Below, piece by piece: positions 1 through 12,789 of a stretch of DNA of 64,000 nucleotides; positions within the stretch are counted from its first letter, which is position 1; each line of letters begins with the position of its first letter. A program made the translations under genes and the position numbers. The notes beneath the pieces are model-generated. The model was given only the letters and a program-made list of their open reading frames with translations. It was not told the DNA's origin and did not search any database. The DNA comes from Nemopilema nomurai (taxonomy: Eukaryota > Cnidaria > Scyphozoa > Rhizostomeae > Rhizostomatidae). Location: NCBI GenBank assembly GCA_003864495.1, contig ML133365.1, forward strand, positions 3,789,856-3,853,855, read 5' to 3'.

Positions 1-768
1 AGTAAGGTCGTGCCAAAAATAAGAGCTGCTTAGCTGCTTGTTATTTTTTCAACTAAATTTCCCTACCAAAAACCCAGGCAAACTGACATTTGAGCATCAC
101 AATGATTGCGTTTGAGACTGCACTCCGATTGCTGCCTAAAGTTGGGAAATCGTGCATGTATTTGTCTTTTGGGTTTCAGATGCAGTCTTGCTATTTGTCG
201 TTGTATAAGGCAACCAGCTAGTTGATCTCTGCCATTTTTGTGAGATGCTGACTGGACACAGGATTATTGATAATCTGTAATTTTGATAGTGGCTAAGGAT
301 AATTGGGAATCTTAAGAATGATCGCAAGATGATCTTCTGAGAAAAACTTGAGAGTATCCTTGAATCTTGCTGATCGTTTTTAGACTTGCATGAAAGTTCA
401 AGCAAAGTCTCTAAAGGCCTACCCTTCTATACGCTTAAATGCAGCTAGAGAAGATTCTAAAAAAACTCGTTCAGAATCTGCTATATTATCACAAGAAGAC
501 GGCATCCGAGAAGGAATAGCTAATGGACTGAATCATTTGAATGTTAACAACAATTTAGTAATTTTCGTCTGTGCCACTCCACTTCGTTGAATGAATTCTA
601 GAAACTTTGAATGTCAAAAATAAGAGATGGTATGCCATTGATAAATGTCTTCCTTACAGTAGAATGATCCATTTTTAGTTGTTATCCATACATCTTGAAT
701 TATATACGTAATTCATGAATTGGACAAAAGTTTCTACTGTTGAATTATAGCCATGTTCTTTCTTACAG
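1..768. other. Probable intron of the upstream gene; nothing recognised
   Basis: No exon with plausible splice sites and recognisable product was found. Two overlapping short open frames (136-405 minus, 390-590 plus) have no recognisable domain and are probably chance or old repeat sequence. Confidence 0.4.
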
Positions 769-968
769 AAACATCACAGAAATCTAAGTCAAACCTGGCA
801 ATTGTATTGGCCTGCACATGTGCTGCGATTATAGTTGCCATTTTGATTGTGGCATTTGTGGTTTTCAAATGGAAGAACAAGAAAGGCAAGGTCATTCTAC
901 CTGCCGAAGAAGCAACTGGAATAGGCCAGCAATTCGAGAACTCAGCTTACGAAGGACAGATCAAGTAA
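769..968 (+). CDS. Terminal exon of an upstream gene: membrane span and short cytoplasmic tail (partial)
   Basis: The exon follows a pyrimidine-rich acceptor (TTTCTTACAG) and enters in phase 1, the first codon borrowing one base from an exon upstream of the window. It encodes a short polar stretch, a strong hydrophobic span beginning NLAIVLACTCAAIIVAILIV, a basic stop-transfer KWKNKKGK, and a tail ending ENSAYEGQIK before TAA. This is the C-terminus of a type I membrane protein. The last exon of the large gene at 32243-32484 has the same design: phase-1 entry, span, basic residues, short tyrosine-containing tail. The missing gene may therefore be a paralog, but the phase match is common for extracellular-module genes and the tails do not align clearly. 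No earlier exon of this gene was recognised in 1-768. Confidence 0.7.
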
Positions 969-1368
969 TCTACGAAAATGGTGCACTTAAAGGGTTGTTA
1001 TTTGAATAATTAACGAATCAGCTAATTCTTTAAACTTGCTCTGCAAGGAAGTTTACAATTAGCAGCTAAACATATGCTGAAGACTTCCAGGTCAGTGCAT
1101 CTTCTTAAATCATCTTCCATCATGATTCAACTTAGTGGTCAGAGCATCTGCTTTCACGCATGTTATCCCGGCCATTCTCGCATCATTCGTTTTTGTAGAT
1201 TCGATGAGTGTTTCAAGGAAAATTAGATACTGTATGCATTGTTAACCTTAATTAGCAGTTATTTAAGTTTGGCAGTCATAAATGAAGATATTCAACTTGT
1301 TTAATGCTTTGCTTTCTATGCATAGTATCAGACAGATTAATAACATTAGGCATCAAGTTCAATTGGCT

Positions 1369-1374
1369 AATAAA
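1369..1374 (+). terminator. Candidate polyadenylation signal AATAAA
   Basis: Canonical AATAAA about 400 bases after the TAA of the terminal exon at 769-968. It is the first clear hexamer on the + strand after that stop, so it is a reasonable 3' end. The call rests on position only. Confidence 0.4.
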
Positions 1375-3058
1375 CCTGACCTGTTAAACACCCGTCAACT
1401 TTCATAGTGACTATCAAATCTAAGAGTACTGCGGCGGCAGGATACCTCGTATAGATGTGATTCATCGGTGATTATCCCCTTATCTGAATTTATGTAAAAA
1501 CGTTCGTTGATCACCTCAATAGAAACAGTGTGATGAGAGGGAATGATGCCATTGATCGACTTGTTTCACATGCCTACCAATACGCATCAATTTTTAGATG
1601 AAAAGCTTGGTCTTCCCTGGCACTCATTCTACTTTAGGCGTTAACAGATTTAGGTGGTGGTAAGCGAGGAGATTGGCTTGCTTTTTATGACTTGAAGTAA
1701 ACTGAATAGCAGTTAGTTGGCTATGATTAGAAATTGGATTGGAAAATTCTTCTGCAATGTTTGGATAGGGAGACCAATTACAAGGGTTTCAGGAAAAGCA
1801 ACCAATGACAGCCAGCTCATCCGGAAGCATGGAATAGATTTTCCTGCTCCATATTCAACTTTTTTAGACTTAAGCATCTTTAAAATGGGATTCTGGGTAT
1901 GTGGATGATTTCTTTTGTGCTAAGTTGCTTCATCGAACGTACAGTGTTTCTCACGGCGGCTCATGCACCAGTGCGTGCTCTATACGAAGGCCCTCAACGC
2001 GACAATATCTCTTCTTCGGCATCAGAAGATCTGATTCAAGTTGCACAGATCACTGTGAAATCAACTAAAGTTCAATAATGCTAACTACTGGCCGCCTACT
2101 TTAAGGTTATTCTTGTCCGGCTATGTGAACAAGGCGTTATTAGAGAATGGAACAATGGCCTCGAAGCTTTTGACATTTCTTTATATTAGGCATTGGCGCC
2201 CTCATATTTGTGTATCTCGTGTGTGTAGGTCAGATGACAGAACGATGTAAATTGGCTAATTGTCTATGTAATCTAAGTGGAAATGTTTATAAAAACTAGC
2301 AGGAATTTCATCTGGTTAGTTCATGTTTAGTGCTTAGTTCGTTAAAATTCCAATAATCATCAAATTGACGGCAATGACCTTTGCTTGTGAAATTTCTTTT
2401 ACATCTTTGTTTTTGGCAATATGACAAAAAGAAAATAGCTATGTTTAAACTACAAATGAGCATTACAAATGTATAAGATGTTTAAAAATACCCAAAAGAG
2501 GATTTTGCAGAAAATAATAAAGTTGTATTTCGTTTAATATAAATGGAAGAACTGTGACCACCCCGCCTGTCTTTATTGAACAGCCGCGTCAATGATGAAA
2601 GGAAATTAATGTTTCAATGGATGGTGATCCACAATTTCGATAAAAGCAATCGAAGAACAACTGTGATAGTGTGTCGCCCTTGTCTGTAGACGATTCTTAT
2701 TTCAAAGAAACCAATATGCCCAGGCTATGTTGATTTTGAGGCTGTGAAGCATCTTGACGGAAATTAGTACCTCAATGCATTGTACTGTATCGATGACGAG
2801 AATTTAAATGAATCAAGAAAAGGAGAACATGTTTTGTGGTTGGAGAGTATACTTCTCTGGACGAAGGTCAGTTAGAAATACTAGGCAAAATTTTAATCTA
2901 CTCTTTGCCTAGAAAAGACAATTATATGCGTTTGATGTACAAAAGAAATGCCAAATATGTGAACCGCTTCAATGTTAAGATGAGTAGCAACTTAAGAAGT
3001 TTTAATGACTAACACTGAGAAAGGAATATAATTATCGAGACAATTCAGATGTCACAAG

Positions 3059-3108
3059 TGATCCGTTCTGCAGTAAAATAACCTTGCTAAAATGATCCGT
3101 TCTGCAGT
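3059..3108. repeat. Short direct repeat
   Basis: The core GATCCGTTCTGCAGTAAA occurs twice, about 33 bases apart, separated by AT-rich sequence. Probably a small local duplication. Confidence 0.6.
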
Positions 3109-6100
3109 AAATATTCTAGGCTGATAATAGGGCAAATTTGCATATGAGATCTTAATTTCAATGATGAGCGTACCAGGATTAGGTTCAATGTGCACTCAAC
3201 ATTTCAACTTTCATAAAGTGCATTTTAACCCTCAAATCATTATTCCCATACGCTTGACCAATCATTTAACTGTCGTTTGAGACAATGCCTCTGTAGATGG
3301 GTTCGCTTTGGCCACCCTCGGCTACTCAGTGTTTGTACGGTACAAGTCTTCTTATGCTAATGTAAATAACTGGGCATTCTCTACATAGGCATATCAGTCA
3401 GATTCAGAAAGCCCCTTTTTATTGGTTTCCATGCACTACTCGCAAATTCGTTTGGAGCTTCACTGTGACTTGTCTCAATCTGATATTGCTTCATTTTATA
3501 CTCTGTGTCTCAAAGGTTTGGGAAATGGAAATATTCCGAAAAATCAAAGACTATTTGCAAGAGCTATGAGTATGCTAATTTTGTTGTTGTTTCAAACGAT
3601 TTCATCACTGCAAAATGACAAGCAACTAAATAGCAAGTTAGTTTGCTTTGAACATTGTTTGCTTGCATATCTGGTTGGAAAGTTCACAAAATAGAAAGGT
3701 CCTGCACAAGACATTAGCCAGTGCGAAGACTGAAGAAGGCTCAAACTAGTAAGATGAGAATTTTTCATGGATTCCAAATTCAGCTTGGGTCTTTAGAGTA
3801 CCACAATTGGAAAAATTGCAGATTATTGTACAAAAAGACCAACATATGTCGTTTGCTGTGTGCTACATAGTGTGCTAGGAAGCATGAAGTATCTTTGCTA
3901 GATCATGACAATTTGACAAGGATGACATTTGCTGACTGGCTTTTTACCCATAAAGTAGTTCACATATAAAAATTGTAATGGTTGCATGTGGAGATCATTA
4001 AAGAACTAAAATTTGTCTGCCTAAGTTACGTACTTACATGATTGAAAAATGGAAAAAATAATGCTCTTTATGTTGATGCCGTTTTATGCCAAAGAACTAT
4101 CCCGTAAGAATCTAATGATGAATGAGAAGGAAGGCATAAGATGAAAAAACCCAGTTAGCAATTTTTAACCCTAATTGCAGATCAATTGAGAAGGAGACAA
4201 CTGAGATAAAAGGCGCGACAAACTGGAAGGAAGCATTTGTAAAAGGGCTGTAGAAATCCCAAAGAAGGTCGAGAAACCCTATAATGTGACACACGCCGAG
4301 GTGTTGGGATAGATAATACAAATGGAGGGCAGAAAGAGATTGAATTTTAGAATGCAACGCACTTGTCTGTTGATGGGAAAGATAAGAGTAGTTGAATAGA
4401 AACAATGGCAAGAGTCAACATCCCTCATCTCAAAAGTGCCGATTGATTTAACAGGCACTGAGAGGAAAACGTAAAATCAAGATATGTGATTTGAATATGC
4501 AGCTTATCGGTACGTTTTTGAGTTGGAGGCCTAACTTTGCTTACGAATAGACATACAATCTTAAAAACATTTGAATCCAATTGCTTCTAAGCTTGAAACG
4601 AATTTCTTATAGCACTATAATTTGAATTGGCTCTAGAGAGGAATAAAAGGCTACCTTTCAAAAACTTTGTCTCCAGCTGCAAAGTCACATTGTAGTTGAT
4701 CCTTTTACTTTCAGAATTTGCCATTAATCAAGTTTAGTATTTGATTGTCTGATTGCCTTTTGTAAAATTTGTCCGAGGACTTATCTTATGACCTTTGAAG
4801 CAAATAATTAGTCATGTTTATTGCCAATGTAGTTGTGAAAATACATGTTTAGCTACAAAATAAAGCAGAATCATGTACGTTGAAAATTAGTTAAGACCGC
4901 AATATTCTTATTTTGAAACTGGCTAATAAATTAGATAACAGTTAAATGTTCAACCTTGTCTTCTACCATTAAAATTGGACTTTGAGTAAATTTTTATTCT
5001 TTTACTGGTTCCGTTCGGAAGTGGACGGTAAACTTCAGGAAAATTAAAAAAGCAATTTCAAACTTTGTTCATCTTACTGCAACACCATGAGATGGAAGTG
5101 ACCTGCTTTTAAAAATCATTAATAGCAAAGATGATTAATGGTGATCCGCTGGCAAGTACCCATGTCACGGCTGTGCGCGGCATAAGCATGTAAAACTTTC
5201 TTGTTTCTTTAGCCTTAAGCCGAGACCTTATTAAAAAGGTGATGTTGATGCTTTTTGTACCAGTTGAAATGCCTTAGTTAATGGATATCTAATGAAGTCG
5301 TTCCTTGCATCATTTGCTATTATCTATTTTTATAAGTATCATAGAGAGAATGCTGCATTTTGATACATGAAAGATTTGAAAAATATAATGCATTACAAAA
5401 GGAGTTCAACCTCTAGAATTTGTAGCGCATTGAAGATACAAAGCTTCAAATTCTGATTTCCTGTTTGCGATGATGCATTAACGCAGAAAACCATTCAAAA
5501 TAGGATGCACCAGAACTCTTCTGATTTTATCAGCTAATTGATGTTTGGTTTTACTTATCTCTGTTGAAATGATTAATTCAAAACAAAGTGAAGAGCATGT
5601 TTATTCTTCCAATTTGTAAAAATTCAACCATTTAATGACAAAATCCATGTGTTTAGCAAGTATGGCAATTGAGCAGGAAACTCATGTTGGCCTCAAATTC
5701 TAGATCAAGCTAGAATAGAAAAGCAAGAATGTGGCAATCGATGCTTCACTAAGAGGAATTTCACGCAAGTTTCAGCTGAACATTGGCGCGGTTGACTAAA
5801 TTGTCGGAAAAACAACATAGAACAGGATGCTTCTAATTTCTAAATGCCAGATTTAAAAAAGCAGCAAGATCCTTTGCAGTTTCTTCTTGTCAATTTCAGG
5901 AGTGCTTTCCGTTATCCATCAACGTGTATTTTCTACTTCCAACCAAAAATCTCATGTTCCATGGATTCATGCAACGAAAGATCGCTTAAGAAGCAATTGT
6001 GCGATTGTGGCGAATAGTTTCTGCATTATTTTGTGGGATCTGCCAGACAAGAATGTGTTTGTTGCTGTGATTTTTCCCCGAATTGCACCACTTGCCTGCT

Positions 6101-7439
6101 TATAGGAAATTCACGTGGTGGGATCACTTTATGTTCTTTTCCTGTTTCAGAAAAATGCACAGATTAACTCTGCTGAGCATCAGGGTCCCTCTGAAAGAGG
6201 ATGTCTTTCTCATACACTCAAGCAGTCTATTTTCGACTGTCTGAAGAGCACACGAGGTTTTTTTAGCATATTTTTTAGCATCCTGCATGCAAGAGCTTGG
6301 TAAGCGCTGTTAAACTGCATCTCTGTTACTTCCAAATGCAAATCTGTACATTTTCCTTCAACTTACGCTAAAAATGGAAAGAAGCCTGCTTTATTCAGTT
6401 TTCTAATAAGCGTTCATTCAATGCTGCTTTGCATCGATCGTCATCTCTTTTCCAGAAGGTTTGCTTCAAAAATGTGGCTTAGTAAAAAAGCCAAATTCTT
6501 GTCGAGAAGGCACTTGAACATTACAAACGCAATTCAAATTCACTTTATCGTGATTGGCTTAATCGAATTCTAACTGCTACGTTCATTATAGAGTCAAAAA
6601 ACAGTATCGCATATCTCATAACAATATCAAAATTTCAATATCTCAAACAATGATCAATGATTACATTAAATATCAAACCGTACTTTTTACTCTTTCAAAC
6701 TATAATGGAAACTGCTAAATATTTTTTTGGAAAGAAAAACCTGCAAAAGCAACATAAACGATTACTCGGAATTAAGGCGATGTTAGCATTCAAAATTTGC
6801 TTCTTTTAGTCGTTAAATCAAAGAGCAATGTACATTCGGTTTAATAAGGAAAGGTTCTAGCTGTAAAGCCAAAATATATTGATATTTTGAACTCGCAGAT
6901 GCAATTTTAAACTTTTCATGAAAAGTACAACTTTGCCTTTTATATCAAACATGCAGTTCTAGCGTTGGAAAAGAACTTCGAAGCTGTTCCATTTAAGTAA
7001 ATTTAAGGCATAACAATAGGACCGTTTTATCCCGGAATTCTCTGAGCAAAATCCCTTTATAATAAATCGGATGTGTTAAAGTAAATCATCTGTTACTTTT
7101 TGACGCGTAAGGGTCAAATCTTGCAAATATGACATGCCATTAGGAAATCTACACCACAGCTTGCTTTAATATTCTTTTCCACTTGTTGATTAACACAGAT
7201 TGATAACCATAACACGAAATTTGCCAATATCGTTAAAAATCACTGTTTTTGCTGAATTCTTTTTAATAGCAAGCATTAGTTTTTGCATACTTAAAGGCGG
7301 ATCGAAAAACATTAGAGAGTTAGGAGAAAAGCATATCATTGGCTGTCTTTTTTATAAGAATCCGAGTGTGTGGTGACCTGTCTTTCTGCCAACACAGAAT
7401 ATGATTTTGCATAAAAAAGGAAACAGACAACAAAACTCT

Positions 7440-7565
7440 TAGACCCCGTTTGCTCGAGACCGGTTTCAAAGAGACCCGCATCCTTTGAGCTCACTCCTCC
7501 TCTTTACCCGAGACCGCTTTCAAAAAACTTACACGTTCTGTTCACACGAGACCTAAACTCGAGGA
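7440..7565. repeat. Possible degenerate MITE-like segment
   Basis: The phrases CGAGACCGGTTTCAAA, CGAGACCGCTTTCAAA and ACACGAGACC recur within about 120 bases, in a stretch clearly richer in GC than its surroundings. This looks like debris of a non-autonomous DNA element. Termini and target duplication are not clear. Confidence 0.3.
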
Positions 7566-9097
7566 TATCGTTGAGGCTAGTTGGTTTGCACTTTCGTAGG
7601 TTGAGTCAAATGAATATTGCTAGCTGATCTCAAATTAGTACGGTTAGACAGGTTTTGTGTTAACAGAACGCCTAAGTGAACTTGAATTGCTACAGATCTT
7701 TGCAGATCGGTTTCGTGTGTTTCTTAGATGAAAGGATGTCCTAACTTGTTTAATTATAGGAAATGTATTGTCGGTGAATGCTTTGGTGCCATCTGGTTGC
7801 TCTATAGCCAAATCAAACTTAATTTTGTATTGGCTGTTTTGCGTTTTTGAGGCGGCTGCTCTCTTTCTGCATGACTTTAGTCCTTATGCGCGAATGATTT
7901 CATTATTCTTTTTCATATTGGTGAGCATAATGTCATCAAGATAGACATTTCTAGCCAGGATACGTTACATTGTAAAATTTTATTACTTCTAGAGATTTAC
8001 ATAGCTATTTATCATGTCAGCTCAAATCGTTTTCCGACGATTGCATACTCTGAGAGGTTTTGAAACAAAATGTACTCTAAGTATTTGAAAGCTACGTTTT
8101 TTCCTTGGAATTGTGAAGTCTTGTTCGACGTGATAATTACTTTTCAATTAATTTAATAGGAACAGTCTTCAAAAAGAGAAAAATATTATTTGCGAATGCG
8201 TGATGACCTGCATGGCAAGGGCTTTTAGACACATTTGGGGCAACTTTGCTGCCTTTAGCATAGCAATAAGGGGCAGATGGCCTGCACCAATTCTTTCGCA
8301 GCTTCCAACTAGGTAAAAATTAATTTTTCACTGCAAAACAGTTATTCGTTAGAAACAGATTTTGGCTAATCCCGCGGTGTCTTTCATCTAATACACATGT
8401 TTTTGCTCTTTATTCCTAAGACCTCAACACTGACAATTTTCAAGCTTTTTTTGCAAAAGAAAGAGCTTCATCTAAAAATTTTCCTTGTATCGTTATCTGG
8501 TAAGAGTGCCCAGATTAACATGGCCTTCATGTGAAATTTCAAGCGAAGGTTGTTGAAGAGACCTGTGAGCATAACCCCATTCTTGACCAACACTAACATA
8601 ACAAAAACCAACCAACATTCATATTCAAATTAGTCCATGTTCGTACAAACGACAGATTCCTATCAGTAAGATGGTGTTTTCTTTTAGGGCAGTCATTTTT
8701 AATTTTCCTTTGAAAGCAAGTCTCGTGGGCAGTTTTTTATCTTTTCTCGGTTTGCACAAAGTAAATTTCCATTTCACGAGCTATTAGCCAGAAACGAGTT
8801 TTCTTTCTGCAGAAGCAGCATCTGATTTTTGCGTAATGCTGTATAAGTAATTGAAAAAACAACCTCTGACATGCTTACCTGCCTTAGTATTTCTATTATC
8901 TGCTGTCAACCAGAGGCAACTCCTAAGCAATCCTTAAAAGTTTGGCTGCAAAGCTGTCATTGATCCTTTAATTATGACAATTCCTCCCGATACTTGACAA
9001 TTGGAAGTGCCACCAAATTAAAGTTTTGCTTTTAGATTCCTCAAAGCTTTCATCTTTTTTCTTTTATTGTATCAATTGTATCAATGTATCAAACTCG

Positions 9098-9187
9098 GAT
9101 CGGAAGAAGTCAGATCGGAAGAAGTCAGATCGGAAGGAGTCAGGTCAGAAGAAGTCAGATCGGAAGAAGTCGGGTCGGAAGAAGTCA
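9098..9187 (+). repeat. 15-base minisatellite, six units
   Basis: Six tandem units of consensus GATCGGAAGAAGTCA with scattered substitutions. The 15-base period keeps one frame open, reading Asp-Arg-Lys-Lys-Ser repeats inside a 61-codon open frame (9026-9211). There is no sign of a surrounding gene, so the coding appearance is most likely a by-product of a period divisible by three. Confidence 0.85.
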
Positions 9188-10453
9188 GATCAACTCGCCC
9201 GATTCTTGTGATTCACTATCGACGTAGTTATAACGATCGTTAGAAAGTGTTCCCATTCAAATCGGGAGTCCAACGTAGAGTGATTCAGTTTAGCATAGAC
9301 CCTCCTGCGATTTTATGGGAACCAGACTTTAGAAATAAGTAAATTATAACTTAAAAGAATTAGACCATTGGTGTTTCTCGCGAATACCAATGCCGAAAAC
9401 CCCTTGTTTCAAGACCAATTTCAATCTAAGCTTAGTAATACTTGTCACGATAGCATCATTTATCTTCCCTTAACTATATCAGTCAATTGATGATAGCAGC
9501 CCTGTTTTGCTAACCAAAAGAGAACTGTCAAAAGACAGATATCTTTATAGATGCACTTTATCGCGATGAAATTGAGCCCATTTTTCCTTTCAAGTCGCCT
9601 TGAAAAGCAGGTACAACAAAGGCCATATGTTTTCCATCAAACGGAGCATTTGTCTGATTTGCTTTAAATGGCGATGATGATGAAACTAACGATTACAACC
9701 TACAGATATAACCCAAGGTTCTGAAGTAAAGTATGACTAAATTTTAACAACCATTGATCATGGAGTCCTTGATTTAAGAATTTGGAAGACCAGCAACTTG
9801 TGAATCTTAAAAAAAGTCATTTCGACAACAGATTGTCAAAACAATTCATCTGTCCCCTTTGCGTCGGTATTGTATCTTAATATTTAATGTCTTCATGTCT
9901 TTAAGTTGGCAAATGTGCAGACAACCTGTTAGGCAGCAAACTAATTTCAAGATCTAGTTTGAATTCCCTGGTCGGAGAGGCTACTTGTACTACATCTAGT
10001 AGCCATTGGATGAACAATTGATTAGATCATGCAGCTGTACCTTCTTTTCCAGTGTGATGGCAGCGGAATTGGGGAAGGTCCTTTATCAACACATTGGAGG
10101 ACTGATAGCATTTAGATCGCTTGAAAGTGATTTGACCCAGTCATTAACATGCACAATTAGCTAAAATACGGCGGCGGCACCCCGGGTACTTCGGAGTGGA
10201 TATCAGTTAGGAGGATCGTGTGATTGACTATGTACATTGTGTCGTTGGCCGAAATGAGTTAAAAGTTATAGGACGCTTGTCACATGACCGTTTATGAATT
10301 ATTCATAGCAAAGGATAAAGATGCGCTGAGGCAGTTTGTTGTCTTTCTAAGCGGCCCTTCAAGCGAAGACAGTAGCAGACTGAAGCCAAAGGAACTTGAA
10401 GCAAGAACATCAAGGGAGCTGCGGTTGGTGATCAGAGAAGGGTCCGCTTCAGT

Positions 10454-11590
10454 ATGAGCACTGCAAGAAATGCCAGCAAGGTTCTCTGCATCACACTGCA
10501 GCAGTCTTTCGGGGTTCAGAATGATGCTCCATTGCCTTCTACGATAGTCTTGACAGTGCTTCATGCGATCTCTGGTCTTTTCTCCGTCCTGATCAACTCA
10601 GCAATCATCATCGCTTTCCTGCGACGAGAGCAACTGAAGACGGCTGGCAATCTTATTCTCACAAGCATGGCCATTAGCGACTTGCTGGTTGGTCTGATTG
10701 TGCAGCCGTTGACTGTAGGATATCAGATACACAGCATACATGGCAATGACTCGTGTGTCCTTCAAAATATCAGCTCGTTGGTTGCAATCCTCTGTGTGAG
10801 TATGTCCTTTGTGAATGCCTGTATGTTCGCGATGGATCGTTGTTTTGCAGTAATGATGCCATTCAAGTACCTAGAGGAGAAAATATACAAGAAGTACATG
10901 GCGTGCATAATTGCCTCGTGGCTCGCAATAAGTCTCCTTGTCATTCTCACGTATGCCAATATCTTTAATGGTAAAGTGCTGCAAGAGCTAATGACTTTGC
11001 TTTTCATAGTTGCAATGATGCTTACAACTCTTTCATACTTCATTATATATTGTGCTATTCGTGCTCAAAAGAAACGCATCGGAAGCCAGGCACCACAATC
11101 AAACCCCCGTGAGACATTGCACACAGCAAACTTCAAAGGTACAACGAGGCATTCCTTTAAGGAAGCAGAGATTGGCTTTCCCAAGAGCTTTGTATCACCA
11201 GAAGCCGATGCCGTAGTTGGGATTGACTACCGAAGTTTGAATTCCGCTGCGAATGCTAATGGCGATGATTGCTTCGTAAGTGATCAACCGAACAGTACTG
11301 AAGCAATGAAATGTAGAGATTTTAAAAAGCAAAGAGCAAGGACATATACAGTGATCGTCATATTAGTAATCTTTATGCTGTGCTACTTGCCTCTGACTGT
11401 TCTCAACATCATCACGAAGAATGTTGAAATAGGTGACACTGCCCGTATTATAGCTTATGATTGGGCCAATTTCCTTATTGTATTTAACAGCTCTCTAAAT
11501 CCAATCATCTATTGTATTCGAGTCAAGACAATTCGGAATGAAGTCAAGGCTACATTTCGATGCATCATTCCGTACAGATTTAGAGCATAG
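10454..11590 (+). CDS. Rhodopsin-class (class A) G-protein-coupled receptor, single exon, 378 aa
   Basis: Seven membrane spans are visible: about residues 31-56, 66-90, 101-133, 147-167, 175-203, 297-321 and 335-356. Class A landmarks are N48 in TM1, D76 in TM2 (MAISDLLVG), C101 at the top of TM3, D128-R129-C130 (DRC in place of DRY), W156 in TM4, C310-Y-L-P313 in TM6 (CYLP in place of CWxP) and N349-P-I-I-Y353 in TM7. N6 (NAS) is a possible glycosylation site. The second extracellular loop (about 168-176) is very short and lacks the usual cysteine, and TM5 lacks the usual proline. Both losses are known in melanocortin/lipid/adenosine-type (MECA) receptors. Loop 3 is long (about 204-296). The start is the first ATG after an in-frame TGA at 10397-10399. 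Ligand unknown; intronless receptors of this kind are common in cnidarians. Confidence 0.93.
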   Translation: MSTARNASKVLCITLQQSFGVQNDAPLPSTIVLTVLHAISGLFSVLINSAIIIAFLRREQLKTAGNLILTSMAISDLLVGLIVQPLTVGYQIHSIHGNDSCVLQNISSLVAILCVSMSFVNACMFAMDRCFAVMMPFKYLEEKIYKKYMACIIASWLAISLLVILTYANIFNGKVLQELMTLLFIVAMMLTTLSYFIIYCAIRAQKKRIGSQAPQSNPRETLHTANFKGTTRHSFKEAEIGFPKSFVSPEADAVVGIDYRSLNSAANANGDDCFVSDQPNSTEAMKCRDFKKQRARTYTVIVILVIFMLCYLPLTVLNIITKNVEIGDTARIIAYDWANFLIVFNSSLNPIIYCIRVKTIRNEVKATFRCIIPYRFRA

Positions 11591-12783
11591 AAAAGCGAAA
11601 ATCCTTAGTTGTTCGTTCAATTTGGTTGAAAGTATGCAGTATGGCTGTCTTTGGTTATTATTTAGCCACTTCTCTCGATTGATTATAATTCTCATTAGAG
11701 ACTGTCTGGCATTTTTAACGTCTGAGAAATTATCCTAATCGAACACCGATTGCTTAAGCCTAACACGTTTTTGGAAGACTGCGTGCCAATAATCTGGGAT
11801 ACTTATTTAAAATTTACTGTAATCTCATTTGTACATTTAACGAAAAACTTCATCTCGAAGTCATGATGACAAAAAGCTATCTATAGAAGCTTGCTCTGTA
11901 TCATAATTAAATGTTGTACTTAAAGTTGTTCATGTAATATCTACATAAATGAATGAAAAATATAATCAGAACCTACTGGACCCGAAAAGTTGTTATACTT
12001 GTAGATTCATTCCTGTTGCTATCCGATTGCGGCTGTCTACTTTAAGAATCAATGCTTCAAAAATCGCAGGAAGCTAATCGTAGTTGTCAGGGACGAAAAC
12101 TTAAAGTGGGAAATGGCGTTTTGTTTGACAATAGTCATAGTTAGTTAGAACAGCTAAGTGCAAGTTAAAACATTCAAAGAAGTACTTCTAGCCTAACATT
12201 TGTCTTAAAAAAGGAGATATTTGTATGGAGATATTCCTGTTTGCAATATTCATTATTTTTTTAATCTCATTTTGACTTCATTTGTCTCACTATTTCTCAA
12301 AATTCGCTAGTGTCAAATTATAAATTTTTTTAAGGCATGCCAATTTTCATAATAATAGGAATTATTGATTGGGTGAAAGGATTTTTCTTGTTGAAGGTGT
12401 AGGGGAAACATAAAATCTGTTGTTAAATTTTGTTTTCAAATTCGTTCAGTAAATCTACCATCCAGGTATTCATAGTAACAATGTATCTATGCACCCTAAA
12501 GATGCTAGAAAAAAATTTCACAGTTGGAAACGAGAATTTTTCAGAAATGTTTTGCAGTCTGCCTCATGAAAGAATGTCTTTCTCAGTCTAATTCAGAATA
12601 GGCAGTGGAAAATCCGAAACAAACTTGAATCAAATCAAACTTGTGTTCTCATCACGCCTTTTACTATTGCTATTTCTCAAGTTAGTTTGAAAGTTGCTTT
12701 GGAAGCTTGAGATTTGTTTACCTAGCAGGTCATTTTGGGAACTAAATCAGTCGAGAGAAGGTAGAAAACGAAATGTTTGATAT

Positions 12784-12789
12784 AATAAA
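12784..12789 (+). terminator. Weak candidate polyadenylation signal for the GPCR
   Basis: AATAAA lies about 1.2 kb after the GPCR stop. I noticed no canonical hexamer nearer on the + strand, so it is listed as a possible 3' end only. Confidence 0.2.

Larger units (their letters stand above)
1375..10453. other. Gene-free stretch; no exon recognised
   Basis: I see no open frame with a recognisable domain and no convincing run of phase-matched exons on either strand. Frames at 1717-1908, 3422-3694, 4112-4411 (minus), 5887-6105 and 6115-6303 have no family resemblance. The stretch holds a short direct repeat (3059-3108), a possible MITE remnant (about 7440-7565) and a 15-base minisatellite (9098-9187), listed separately. 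Confidence 0.5.

Noticed and set aside
9098..9187. Resemblance of GATCGGAAGA to a sequencing adapter
   Set aside because: The unit continues AGTCA with substitutions between units, unlike adapter sequence, and it is embedded in normal genomic flanks.
9026..9211. Asp-Arg-Lys-Lys-Ser repeat protein
   Set aside because: It comes from a 15-base minisatellite whose period is divisible by three; no upstream exon, domain or codon pattern supports a gene.
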